NCBI RefSeq assembly: GCF_024055895.1 | Contig: NZ_JAMXLE010000002.1 | Location: forward strand, 1 to 64,000 | Direction of reading: 5' to 3' | DNA from: Rhizobium sp. L1K21 | GTDB taxonomy: Bacteria; Pseudomonadota; Alphaproteobacteria; Rhizobiales; Rhizobiaceae | Length of the DNA: 64,000 nt | In this document: piece after piece, positions 26,004 to 34,697 of the stretch | How positions within the stretch are numbered: the first letter of the stretch is position 1 | Layout: every line of letters begins with the position of its first letter | Translations under genes and position numbers: made by a program | Notes under the pieces: generated by a model | The model's database searches: none | What the model was told of the DNA's origin: nothing | What the model saw: the letters and a program-made list of their open reading frames with translations, nothing else

Positions 26004-26931
26004 TATGACCCGCCAAACGCTGAATGGTGAAACGATGGGAACGCGTTGGTCTGCCCTCTTTCATAGCCCCCCATCATTTGACGTGGCTGCGTTGCGTGAG
26101 GCTCTGGCGCAGGCGGTTTTTGACGTCGATCAGCAGATGTCTCTGTGGAAACCGGACAGCGCGCTCAATCGGCTCAACAGCGCTGGCGTGCTTGAATGGA
26201 TCGCGCTACCGCAACACCTGATGAGCGTATTGGATGCCGGCCTCAAGATCGGCCAGGCTTCCGGCGGCGCCTTTGATATCGGGATGGGCGACGCCGTTTC
26301 TGCTTGGGGATTCGGGCCGGAGGACGCATGCGAAAGCCGAATTCAGGCAGCACGCCTTGCCAGGCGCAATCCGGCTTATGAGATGCTGGAGCTTGATCTT
26401 TCCAACCGGCGCGCCCGCAAACATGCCGAGATGCGATTTGACCTGAATGGAATTGCAAAGGGCTATGGTGTGGACCAGCTTGCGGAGACCGCTTCCAGGT
26501 TTGGTTTGGAAGCTGGGCTCTTTGCCATTGATGGAGAGCTTCGTGCCATTGGCAGCCAGCCTGACGGGAACGGCTGGACGGTTGCCGTGGAGGAACCTGA
26601 TCTGGAAACCCGCGGCGCGCATTCCATCATTGTGTTGCAGGATGCAGCCGTTGCGACCTCAGGCGACTACCGTCATTGGGTCGATATTGGAGGGCGGCGG
26701 CTTTCCCACACGATGGATCCCAAGTTTGGGAGGCCGCTTACGCTTTCTCCCGCATCGGCAACGGTCATTGCCGCCGACTGTATGCACGCCGACGCCTGGG
26801 CAACCGCCATGATGGTGCTGGGGGAAGCGCAGGGTCTGAAACTGGCCAAGAGCCTTGGTCTGTCGGTTCTCTTTCTCCAACACAGCCAATCCCATGGCAA
26901 TGGCTGCGGCATCTTTGCGAATGCCGCTTGA
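25984..26931 (+). CDS. apbE: FAD:protein FMN transferase ApbE
   Basis: The 315-residue enzyme transfers FMN from FAD to Thr or Ser of target proteins. Family motifs are present: NGETMGTRWS near the start, FDLNGIAKGYGVDQLAE in the centre, the TSGDYRHW segment and the metal-binding DAWATAMMVLG near the C-terminus. The ATG at 25984 has a GAGGGA site and overlaps the reductase gene by 20 nt, a sign of translational coupling. Unlike most ApbE proteins no signal peptide or lipobox is seen, so it may act in the cytoplasm. The natural target is likely the DUF2271 protein of the same unit. Confidence 0.93.
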   Translation: MQKTFTDMTRQTLNGETMGTRWSALFHSPPSFDVAALREALAQAVFDVDQQMSLWKPDSALNRLNSAGVLEWIALPQHLMSVLDAGLKIGQASGGAFDIGMGDAVSAWGFGPEDACESRIQAARLARRNPAYEMLELDLSNRRARKHAEMRFDLNGIAKGYGVDQLAETASRFGLEAGLFAIDGELRAIGSQPDGNGWTVAVEEPDLETRGAHSIIVLQDAAVATSGDYRHWVDIGGRRLSHTMDPKFGRPLTLSPASATVIAADCMHADAWATAMMVLGEAQGLKLAKSLGLSVLFLQHSQSHGNGCGIFANAA

Positions 26932-26943
26932 GCGTGGGAGGCT

Positions 26944-28110
26944 TCAATCCGCCCCGAACAGGTCGCGGGTAAAGACCTTGTCTTTTACGTCGCCCAGTTC
27001 GGGATACATGCGGTTGGTGACGATAATCTCGGAATTTTCCTTGAACGCGTCGATATCGGTGACAACGCGCGAACCGAAAAACTCCGTTTCCTTCAGAGCG
27101 GGTTCAAACACGATCACCTCGATACCCTTGGCCTTGATCCGCTTCATGATGCCCTGAATGGAGCTTTGGCGGAAATTATCGGAGCCTGCTTTCATGACGA
27201 GGCGATAGACGCCGACACGCTTTGGACGTCTGGCAATGATCTGGTCAGCCAGGAAATCCTTGCGCGTCCTGTTGGCGTCAACGATTGCCGAGACAAGATT
27301 TTGCGGCACATCGAGATAATTCGCAAGCAGCTGCTTGGTGTCCTTGGGCAGACAATAGCCGCCGTAACCAAAAGACGGGTTGTTGTAATGCGAGCCAACG
27401 CGAGGATCGAGGCAGACGCCTTCGATAATATCGCGCGTGTTCAGGCCACGTGAAAGCGCATAGCTGTCCAGCTCATTGAAAAACGCGACGCGCATGGCAA
27501 GAAAAGTATTGGCAAAAAGCTTGACTGCTTCCGCCTCAGACGGACCAGTGAAGAGCAGCGGCACATCCTTGTCCTCGGCGCCTTCCAGCAGAAGGTTGGC
27601 AAAGATTTTGGCTCTCTGCGACTGTTCGCCAACGACAATGCGGCTCGGGTGCAGGTTATCATAGAGCGCCTTGCCTTCGCGCAGGAATTCCGGTGAAAAG
27701 ATCACCTGATCGGTTTGCAGCATCGCGGATACCCGCTCGACATAGCCCACCGGAATTGTCGATTTGATCACGATCGTTGCCCGCGGATTGAGGCCAATGA
27801 CCGTTTTGATGACGGCCTCGACAGACGACGTGTCGAAATTGTTGGTGTGCGGGTCGTAGTTGGTGGGTGTGGCGACGATCACATATTCAGCGTCCCGATA
27901 AGCAAGCTCCGGGTCCGTTGTCGCGGTCAGATCGAGCGCGCGGTTCTGCAGAAAAATATCCATGTCGCTGTCGACAATCGGGCATTTGCGGTCATTGACC
28001 AATGCCACGCGTTCTTGCGAAATATCGACGGCGATGACCTGATTTTTCTGTGCCAGAAGAATGGCATTCGAGAGACCAACATATCCCAACCCGGCTACTG
28101 CGATCTTCAT
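26944..28110 (-). CDS. ugd: UDP-glucose 6-dehydrogenase
   Basis: This 388-residue enzyme makes UDP-glucuronate from UDP-glucose with two NAD+. An N-terminal Rossmann motif [16 protein letters not shown], the STIPVGYVE segment, the [12 protein letters not shown] strand and catalytic Cys253 in [14 protein letters not shown] are present. Length and motifs match the short E. coli Ugd type rather than the longer rhizobial RkpK type. The product feeds exopolysaccharide or LPS sugars; no glycan cluster adjoins it. Confidence 0.93.
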   Translation of the reverse strand: MKIAVAGLGYVGLSNAILLAQKNQVIAVDISQERVALVNDRKCPIVDSDMDIFLQNRALDLTATTDPELAYRDAEYVIVATPTNYDPHTNNFDTSSVEAVIKTVIGLNPRATIVIKSTIPVGYVERVSAMLQTDQVIFSPEFLREGKALYDNLHPSRIVVGEQSQRAKIFANLLLEGAEDKDVPLLFTGPSEAEAVKLFANTFLAMRVAFFNELDSYALSRGLNTRDIIEGVCLDPRVGSHYNNPSFGYGGYCLPKDTKQLLANYLDVPQNLVSAIVDANRTRKDFLADQIIARRPKRVGVYRLVMKAGSDNFRQSSIQGIMKRIKAKGIEVIVFEPALKETEFFGSRVVTDIDAFKENSEIIVTNRMYPELGDVKDKVFTRDLFGAD

Positions 28111-28374
28111 ATTTTCAACCCAACCTTAATCTCGTTTTTGCATTGCTTTCGGCCCGGAGCATTCCATCCCCGGCACAGCCTCCCGGTTATTCCGGCTACT
28201 TAGAACGCCAGGACTTCAAATGCTACTGCTGAATTGTTGCGCTCATACGGTCTGCACCGCATACCCGCAGCAATAACGCGTATCTTATGCGGTTTCTCAT
28301 CCTGATCTTTGATCTCAACGGGTTTGCGAATAGTCTGCCGTAGAAGAACGTGAATATGTTTGGAGGCGGTGGCA

Positions 28375-28788
28375 ATGGGAGACGTGATGACGGCATTTTC
28401 GGCGCATTCTGTAGCCTTATGGCTGGCAGTTTCTGTCATGTTGTTTCTCGCCAAACATTTTCTGGCTGATTTTGTTCTGCAAAATACCTGGATGATCGTG
28501 GGCAAGGAAGCAGAGCGGCGTTGGCTGGTGCCACTTGTCGCGCATGCAGGTGTTCATGCATTGCTGACTGGCTTGATCTTCACTGCGCTCGCCCCGAAGT
28601 TTGCGGTGATGGCGATGTTGGCGGACTTTATCATCCATGGATGCATCGACCGGATCAAGGCGGTCGCCACGCGCCGGCTGGACGTCACTCACACCGACCC
28701 GATGTTCTGGTGGCTCTTTGGTGCAGACCAATTGCTGCACAATCTCACCCATCTGGGCTTTTCAATCGCAATTGCGAGCGCGGCCTGA
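28375..28788 (+). CDS. DUF3307 integral membrane protein
   Basis: This 137-residue protein has about four hydrophobic segments and the DUF3307 pattern: an early KHFLADFVLQNTWMI, then VAHAGVHALLTGL, LADFIIHGCIDRIK and a final FGADQLLHNLTHLGF with spaced His/Asp residues. The function of the family is not known. The ATG at 28375 is preferred for its GGAGG site over an in-frame TTG 15 nt upstream. Nothing adjacent suggests a role. Confidence 0.85.
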   Translation: MGDVMTAFSAHSVALWLAVSVMLFLAKHFLADFVLQNTWMIVGKEAERRWLVPLVAHAGVHALLTGLIFTALAPKFAVMAMLADFIIHGCIDRIKAVATRRLDVTHTDPMFWWLFGADQLLHNLTHLGFSIAIASAA

Positions 28789-28832
28789 AAAGCGCCGCAT
28801 GGCGCATTTGCATAAACGGCTGCGCGGCGGCA

Positions 28833-29453
28833 TTACCCACCGAAGGGGGCAAGCTGTGCTCGGACCAGGTTCTTGTAGTCTTCGATAAATCGTTTGCCCT
28901 CCTCAGGCTCGACCATCATCGCGAGACGCACGGTTCCCCCGGCAAGGAAAAACAGCAGGTGCACTGCGCGCCCATACGCTTCCAGCTTATCTTTGGAGAT
29001 AAATTCATGCGTCGATTCAATGAAGAGCGCGGCCTGTTTTCGGGTCGCTTCGATATCCATGTTCTGCAAAGCCTTGTCGGCTTGAACCGCATTGAGCAGA
29101 TCCTGCACCGCCGGGGTATTGGAAAAGCGCTCGTAGTAATCATCAATCACGGCAAAGGCTGCGGGCAGGATATCATGCACGCTGTTCAGCCCAACAAGCT
29201 CCCTGGCGACATGGTTGCGCGTTTCTTCTGCATAGCGGCTGTAAAGCATTGCTATGACTGCAGATTTATTGGGGAAATATTGGTAGACAGAGGCCAATGG
29301 CATGCCGCTGACGGTGGCGATTTCACGCATGGTGAGCGCGGCTATGCCCTTTTCGCCGACCAGGCCAAGGGCGGCCTCCAATATGTCGCCGACACGGTTC
29401 AGGCTTCTCGCCTGCTTCGGTTTGCGCCTTAAGGGCTTTTCTGTTGACGTCAC
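28833..29453 (-). CDS. TetR-family transcriptional repressor
   Basis: The 206-residue regulator has an N-terminal TetR helix-turn-helix (about residues 18-65: AALGLVGEKGIAALTMREIA and GMPLASVYQYFPNKSAVIAML). A helical ligand and dimer domain follows. The start is a GTG at 29453. It faces an MFS/oxidase/PLP-enzyme operon across a 112-bp gap holding palindromes at 29504 and 29531, so it probably represses that operon and itself. Confidence 0.92.
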   Translation of the reverse strand: MTSTEKPLRRKPKQARSLNRVGDILEAALGLVGEKGIAALTMREIATVSGMPLASVYQYFPNKSAVIAMLYSRYAEETRNHVARELVGLNSVHDILPAAFAVIDDYYERFSNTPAVQDLLNAVQADKALQNMDIEATRKQAALFIESTHEFISKDKLEAYGRAVHLLFFLAGGTVRLAMMVEPEEGKRFIEDYKNLVRAQLAPFGG

Positions 29454-29503
29454 TGCGTTGTCCCCACCTCTTAGCCACTCACAAATTCCGTATTGACTTT
29501 TCA

Positions 29504-29543
29504 GACCGTCAGGTCAATGCTTCAAAAATATGACAGTATGTCA
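29504..29543. promoter_or_regulatory. Candidate TetR operators
   Basis: GACC-GTCA-GGTC at 29504-29515 is a perfect inverted repeat nested inside ATTGAC (29492-29497) and GTCAAT (29513-29518). A second palindrome TGACA-GTA-TGTCA lies at 29531-29543. Both are in the gap between the divergent TetR gene and the transporter operon, where a TetR dimer would bind. Which one is used is not decided by sequence. Confidence 0.5.
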
Positions 29544-29565
29544 GTTTTTGCAAAGGGGACATTGC

Positions 29566-30759
29566 ATGAGCGAAGACATGTTTGACAGTCGCTGGCTGGT
29601 GGGAAACCCCAGCCGCCCGGCACAGGTGGCCACGCTTTGGGCCGGCTCTGCGGCTCTCCTCGTTCTCGGATTGCAACCTGTTCTGCTTGGCGCACTTCTT
29701 TCAGAGGCGCGGGTGAATTTCGATCAACTCGCACTTGCAGCGACAGTGGAAATTCTGGCAATCGGGATCGGGTCGATCCTCGCCGCCTTTGTCATCAATT
29801 CACGTTATCTGCGCGTAAAGGCGGCGGTTTTGCTGCTTCTGACAGCCGTGCTCAATGTGCTGACAGCCTTTGCGGCAACACCCGATGCGATCATTCTCTG
29901 GCGCGGTATTGCAGGCTGTGCGGAAGGCGGGCTCGTGGCCTTTTCCGTTGAACTGATCGCGCGGTCGCGTCGTCCTGGCCTCTATGGTGGCTATTTTGTA
30001 ACGATGCAGACTGTTGCACAGAGTCTTCTTGCAGCACTCATGGCCCTCTTTGTCATTGGCTCTCACGGCTCAACAGGTGGCTTCATTGTGCTGGCGATTG
30101 TCTGTGCCGTATCCGCGATAGCCGCATTCTGGATGCCGCGTGAATTCGGCACATTGCCCAGGCCCGAAGATGACGGCAATAGCGGCCTCCTGCGCGTGAA
30201 ACCCATCATTGCACTTCTATCCATCTTCTTTTTCTACATGTTTATCGGCTCGCTTTGGGCTTTCCTCGAGCCCCTGGCGGACGCATCGGGCATATCGGCA
30301 CAGGTTGCCGGTCTGATCGTTTCGGTCAATCTTGTCACGCAGGTTGTCGGAGCTGCAGTCGCAACCGCATTTTCCGCGCGACTGTCCTATATGTGGGTTC
30401 TCACGTTTTGTGCGTTATTGGCCACCGCGATCGGCGCAATCCTGGCGATACAGCCCGATGCGATCGTTTTCTGGGCACTGGCGCTCATTGCCGGTTTCAT
30501 CTGCCTGTTTGTGCTGCCGTTTCAGGTTCAGCTCACCGTCGCGGCTGATGCAACCCGCAAGGCGGCCCTTCTCGTGCCGGCGGCGCAACTCATGGGCTCG
30601 GCACTGGGACCAGCCTTTGCCAGCATGTTCATCGTTGGTTCGGCGGTCACGCCGGTTTCCTGGTTCGCTTGCGGCTCAGCCGCCGTTTCCGCCGTGCTGA
30701 TTTTCATTTTCACTCATCTGCAGCGTAAAACATCCGGAGGTTCAATGCATGTCGCTTAG
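29566..30759 (+). CDS. Major facilitator superfamily transporter
   Basis: This 397-residue protein has about 12 hydrophobic segments in two halves, with the AFWMPREFGTLPRPEDD loop as the central cytoplasmic break. It resembles the arabinose-efflux/chloramphenicol-resistance (DHA1) group of MFS carriers. ATG 29566 has an AAGGGGA site; the in-frame ATG at 29530 falls in the operator region and is rejected. It overlaps the downstream oxidase by 11 nt. It may import or export the substrate of the next two enzymes. Confidence 0.88.
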   Translation: MSEDMFDSRWLVGNPSRPAQVATLWAGSAALLVLGLQPVLLGALLSEARVNFDQLALAATVEILAIGIGSILAAFVINSRYLRVKAAVLLLLTAVLNVLTAFAATPDAIILWRGIAGCAEGGLVAFSVELIARSRRPGLYGGYFVTMQTVAQSLLAALMALFVIGSHGSTGGFIVLAIVCAVSAIAAFWMPREFGTLPRPEDDGNSGLLRVKPIIALLSIFFFYMFIGSLWAFLEPLADASGISAQVAGLIVSVNLVTQVVGAAVATAFSARLSYMWVLTFCALLATAIGAILAIQPDAIVFWALALIAGFICLFVLPFQVQLTVAADATRKAALLVPAAQLMGSALGPAFASMFIVGSAVTPVSWFACGSAAVSAVLIFIFTHLQRKTSGGSMHVA

Positions 30760-32029
30760 CTGGAGCAATTGGTCAGGCTCGGTTCAATCCAGCCCGAAAG
30801 CGATCGAAGCGCCGTCAACGATCGAGGCGCTATCCGCGGTCATCAGATCCGCACCGGGGCCTGTGCGCATTGCCGGGTCCGGTCATTCGTTCACGCCGCT
30901 TGTGGAGAGTGCCGGAACAATCCTTGATCTCTCGGCTTTTTCGGGCCTGCATGGTCACGACACGGAGGCTCTGACTGCGACCGTTGGCGCGGGTACGAAA
31001 CTCGCGGACCTGACACATCTGTTGCAATCGGTGGGTCAGGCGCTTCCCAACATGGGCGATATCGACAAGCAGGCACTGGGCGGTGCACTTGGCACCGCCA
31101 CCCACGGAACGGGTCCTGAACTCGGTGCTTATCACACGCAATTGCGGGCGATCACCCTTGTGGACGGGCGCGGTGAGGTGCGGCGCTATAGCGACGATAC
31201 CGACAGCGAGATGATCCGTGCCACGGGTGTGACACTCGGCGCTTTTGGCGCACTGACAGAGGTTACAATCAGCAACGCCCCCTCATACCGTCTTCACAAG
31301 CGTCGCTGGTCCATGCCGATCGGGGATATGCTGGCCGATTTCGATGCGTTTTACGCGGCCTACCGCTCAGCCGAATTTTACTTCATTCCCTTTTCCGGTC
31401 ATGCGCTTTGTCTGGCCAGTGATACTACCGATGCGCCAGTCAGCACGCGCCCGCCGGAGGTTGACGAAGACGGTATTGCCACGCTGCGTATGGCGCGAAA
31501 CTTCACAAGCCGGCTGCCCTGGCTGCGCCGCAAGCTGATCGGTAATGCGCTGCGAAAGCTTCCCGATGAGGACTATGTCGAGGATTGGCTGAAGGTTTAC
31601 ACATCCGAGCGCGAAACGCGTTTCAATGAGATGGAATACCATCTGCCTTATGAAGAGGGCGCAAAAGCACTGGCGGAGATTATCGCGCTGGCGGAAAGAC
31701 ACTTTCCCGAGGTCTATTTCCCCATGGAAGTGCGCAGCGTAAAGGCGGACGATTTCTGGCTCAGCCCATTCTACCAGCGCAAGACCTGTTCCATTGCCAT
31801 ACACCATGACGCCAAGCAGAGCCCCAAGGCTTTCTTTGCAGCCGCCGAACCGATTTTCCGCAAATATGGCGGCAGGCCCCATTGGGGCAAAATGCACAGC
31901 CTGACGGCCACCGACTTTGCAGCGATCTATCCACGCTGGAAAGATGCGATGGACATCCGCAGAGATATCGATCCGGACGGCCGTTTCATCTCGCCCTATC
32001 TCGCCCGCATTTTTGGAATTGAAGCATGA
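30749..32029 (+). CDS. FAD-dependent sugar or sugar-lactone oxidase (ALO family)
   Basis: This 426-residue flavoprotein resembles D-arabinono-1,4-lactone and L-gulono-lactone oxidases and alditol oxidases. A PCMH-type FAD domain has RIAGSGHSFTPL, where His46 is placed for covalent FAD attachment, and GALGTATHGTG. The ALO domain ends with the family HWGKMHSLTATDFAAIYPRW. The substrate is not determined. It starts within the MFS gene (GGAGG site, 11-nt overlap) and overlaps the next gene by four bases, so the three genes are one translationally coupled operon. Confidence 0.9.
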   Translation: MSLSWSNWSGSVQSSPKAIEAPSTIEALSAVIRSAPGPVRIAGSGHSFTPLVESAGTILDLSAFSGLHGHDTEALTATVGAGTKLADLTHLLQSVGQALPNMGDIDKQALGGALGTATHGTGPELGAYHTQLRAITLVDGRGEVRRYSDDTDSEMIRATGVTLGAFGALTEVTISNAPSYRLHKRRWSMPIGDMLADFDAFYAAYRSAEFYFIPFSGHALCLASDTTDAPVSTRPPEVDEDGIATLRMARNFTSRLPWLRRKLIGNALRKLPDEDYVEDWLKVYTSERETRFNEMEYHLPYEEGAKALAEIIALAERHFPEVYFPMEVRSVKADDFWLSPFYQRKTCSIAIHHDAKQSPKAFFAAAEPIFRKYGGRPHWGKMHSLTATDFAAIYPRWKDAMDIRRDIDPDGRFISPYLARIFGIEA

Positions 32030-33198
32030 ATGATGAGGCAGCGTATTTCAACGCACTCAGCGACGCGCTCGCGGACGCGCATTATCACCACCCAACGCTC
32101 GTCATCGATCTGGAACGGCTGAACGGTAACCTGGCCCTTGCCAAGGCTGTGCTTCCCGCAGGGCTTGGCATGCGCATTGTGGACAAGTCGCTGCCAAGCC
32201 TGCCGCTCATTCGCCACATCATGGAAGCACTTGGCACGCGCAAGATCATGAGTTTCCACCTGCCTCTGACGCTTCAGGTTCTGGATGCGTTTCCCGATGC
32301 CGACATACTGTTCGGCAAACCCATGCCGGTTGCTGCCGTTGAACATGGGCTGAAAAGTCTTGCATCCGAGAAACGGCAACGCCTGATCTCGCAAACGGTG
32401 TGGCTCATCGACACGCCCGAACGCCTGAAACAATACGGACAGGTCGCGCAAGAGGCCGGTGTGCGGTTGAAAATCGCCTTCGAGGTCGATTGCGGGATGC
32501 ATCGCGGAGGCTTTGCAAATGCCGAAGCGCTTGCCGCTGTGCTTCCGCTGCTAGCAGAATATTCGGCGCTGACCTGCAAGGGGATCATGGGCTACGAGGC
32601 CCATATTCCGCAGATCCCAACACTGTTTGGCGGTCCCGAGAAGGAACAGGCGAGCGCACAGCAGCGGCTGGCTTCATTTGCAGCCGTGCTGCCCCCGCAG
32701 ATGCGGGAGATCATCAATACCGGCGGCAGCAAGACGAGCCTCACCTACTCGGCCAAGGGTCCGGCCAATGAAGTGTCGATGGGTTCAGGCTTCCTGATGC
32801 CGACAGATTTCGAGGTGGATGCCCTTCAAGCCCTCAAACCCGCAGTCTTCATTGCGACGCCCGTTTTGAAAGTGCTCGACACCCAACTGCCCGGCCCGCC
32901 GTTTGTGACGCGCCTTATGCAGGCTCTCGGTCTTTTTCCGCGCCGCGGATGCTTCATCTATGGCGGGAAATGGTATGCTGATCCCGTTTGGCCGCCTGAC
33001 ATGCGTGAAAACAAGCTTTGGGGGTCGTCCTCCAACCAACAACTCATGGCTCTTGCGAGCGACAGCAGGCTGAAAGCTGACGACTTTGTGTTTTTCAGGC
33101 CGACGCAAAGTGAAGCGGTGCTGCAGTATTTTGGGCCGTTAGCACTCTATGCCGATCAGAGAATCGAGTCCGAGTGGAGCACCATAACCGCCGGCTGA
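32026..33198 (+). CDS. PLP enzyme of the alanine racemase-like / D-threonine aldolase family
   Basis: The 390-residue protein has an alanine-racemase-like N-terminal barrel. Lys54 in RIVDKSLPSLPL is the likely PLP Schiff-base lysine, and FEVDCGMHRGGF and NTGGSKTSL are the family phosphate-binding and barrel motifs. The C-terminal domain ends in RLKADDFVFFRPTQSEAV and lacks the His-x-Cys metal site of D-serine dehydratases, so the reaction may differ. It is usually annotated amino acid deaminase/aldolase (COG3616). It overlaps the oxidase stop as ATGA. Confidence 0.85.
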   Translation: MNDEAAYFNALSDALADAHYHHPTLVIDLERLNGNLALAKAVLPAGLGMRIVDKSLPSLPLIRHIMEALGTRKIMSFHLPLTLQVLDAFPDADILFGKPMPVAAVEHGLKSLASEKRQRLISQTVWLIDTPERLKQYGQVAQEAGVRLKIAFEVDCGMHRGGFANAEALAAVLPLLAEYSALTCKGIMGYEAHIPQIPTLFGGPEKEQASAQQRLASFAAVLPPQMREIINTGGSKTSLTYSAKGPANEVSMGSGFLMPTDFEVDALQALKPAVFIATPVLKVLDTQLPGPPFVTRLMQALGLFPRRGCFIYGGKWYADPVWPPDMRENKLWGSSSNQQLMALASDSRLKADDFVFFRPTQSEAVLQYFGPLALYADQRIESEWSTITAG

Positions 33199-33280
33199 GA
33201 CGACACCAAAGCCCCAACGAAAAAAGACAACCCATCAAGGGTTGCAACAGCTCTCATCTAGTTAATTCTAGTAGGTGAGT

Positions 33281-33299
33281 TGTCACAGGTGATGTGACA
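33281..33299. promoter_or_regulatory. 19-bp inverted repeat upstream of LuxR gene
   Basis: Perfect arms TGTCACA (33281-33287) and TGTGACA (33293-33299) flank GGTGA, 119 bp before the LuxR start. It may be an operator for that regulator or for another factor. Confidence 0.4.
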
Positions 33300-33417
33300 G
33301 AATCCGAATCAAGGGGGATGTCATGTCGAATGCGTAATTTGCGTTGCCTGAAATGGCTTGCCTGTTCGACCGAGTTTATATGGCAATTTCGGGCCATTTG
33401 CGTGCAAGTGATTTTCA

Positions 33418-34155
33418 ATGGGCGGGACAGACGGGATGCTCGAAGGCAAAGACGTTGGCACTTCCAATAATAACTGGTGTGTAAGCGACTATTACGGTGA
33501 GCTTTCAAAGGCTCTCAATCGGGTGGATTTCTTTCGTATCTTCCACGCAATCGCGCTGAAGCACAAATTCGATCATTTCATGATCTTGAAGCTATTTTCG
33601 GATTCGGCGACGCCGACTTTGAGTGATCAGCTTGAACTTCATGACCTGCCGCCAGGGCTGGCTGAAGAATACGATGCCCGCTTCTCATTCGGCGAATCAC
33701 GTCTTTTCAAGACCTTGCAGGACGCAACGTTGCCGACCAAATGGACGGATAACGACACATCAAAAGATCTGCTGATGCAGCAGTTGGGCTTCGAGTTTGC
33801 GCTTTGCCTGCCGGTGCACGGTGCCAATGGCAGCCGGTTTGCCTTTATCTTTCTGGGCGACCGTGACGCGCCTGAACTCGCCGAGACGCAAGAGCTTTAT
33901 TACAATGCCGGTTATTGTTTCGACTTCTATTTCCGCAACGTTCTCGCCAATAAAAAGGGCATGGGGCTGACAGCGCGCGAGATGGAAATTCTCAAATGGA
34001 TATCGCATGGCAAAACAGCAAGCGAAATCGCGCTGATTGTGTCGGTATCCGAACACACGGTCAACTCGCATACCGCAACCATTTTGAAGAAGCTCGACGT
34101 GGTAAACCGAACGCAGATGGTGGCAAAGGCCATCCGCGAGCAGATCATCTCATAA
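33418..34155 (+). CDS. LuxR-family regulator without adjacent synthase
   Basis: The 245-residue protein has an N-terminal region (about residues 25-170) with the spacing of an autoinducer-binding-like domain, and a C-terminal LuxR helix-turn-helix: LTAREMEILKWISHGKTASE, then SEHTVNSHTATILKKLDVVN. No luxI-type gene lies nearby, so it is a solo. It is not clearly VjbR or BabR. ATG 33436 is an alternative start. A 19-bp palindrome lies 119 bp upstream. Confidence 0.88.
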   Translation: MGGTDGMLEGKDVGTSNNNWCVSDYYGELSKALNRVDFFRIFHAIALKHKFDHFMILKLFSDSATPTLSDQLELHDLPPGLAEEYDARFSFGESRLFKTLQDATLPTKWTDNDTSKDLLMQQLGFEFALCLPVHGANGSRFAFIFLGDRDAPELAETQELYYNAGYCFDFYFRNVLANKKGMGLTAREMEILKWISHGKTASEIALIVSVSEHTVNSHTATILKKLDVVNRTQMVAKAIREQIIS

Positions 34156-34285
34156 AACTTGTGAAACCTAGTCGACTTTCTAAACCAAAAAAACTATCAG
34201 AAAGCAGCTGAGTGGGCCACGTAGTGTAAAAATTGGCAGTTACTCTTGAATGAAAGAGAAAAGACTGGAACAGGAATTAAAGTAG

Positions 34286-34687
34286 ATGTGGGAACAGATA
34301 AATATCCTGCTCGTCGATGACGACCCTGCAGAGGAATTGATTCTCGGCTCCTTGATGTCGAAGGTAAAGAATTACCGCATCAAGATGCATTACTGCGGCG
34401 ACATCGATTCCGCGACCTCCTTTTTGAAAGACAACTCCAATATTTTCATGGTTCTCCTCGACAACAGGCTCGGCCCTGGTGAGGATTTCAGGGCAACGGC
34501 GCCGAAACTACGCCAAGCGGGCTTCATTGGCCCGATCGGCGTCATTTCGTCGTCGCTGACAGACCCCTATTTCCAGAAAATTGAAGATTATGGCGCGGAT
34601 TTCCGGCTCGACAAGGCAGAGTTCGACCCGACTGCGGTTGAGTTCATCATTCGCGAATACAGGGGCCAAACCGAACCGTCTGAATAA
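34286..34687 (+). CDS. Single-domain response regulator
   Basis: The 133-residue protein is only a receiver domain: acidic DDDP at residues 11-14, phospho-acceptor Asp59 in LLDNR, the Ser run VISSS near 88 and conserved Lys110. There is no output domain, so it would act by protein contact or as a phosphate sink. No kinase gene adjoins it; the LuxR gene lies 130 bp upstream on the same strand and might share its transcript. Confidence 0.9.
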   Translation: MWEQINILLVDDDPAEELILGSLMSKVKNYRIKMHYCGDIDSATSFLKDNSNIFMVLLDNRLGPGEDFRATAPKLRQAGFIGPIGVISSSLTDPYFQKIEDYGADFRLDKAEFDPTAVEFIIREYRGQTEPSE

Positions 34688-34697
34688 GCGCCGCGGG

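Noticed and set aside
28790-28812. Small hairpin GCGCC-gcat-GGCGC after the DUF3307 gene as a terminator
   Set aside because: A 5-bp stem without a T-run is too weak in this GC-rich genome.
33228-33244. Terminator after the PLP-enzyme gene (CAACCC-atcaa-GGGTTG)
   Set aside because: The stem is only 6 bp, and the T-run needed lies on the minus strand side, where no gene would end.
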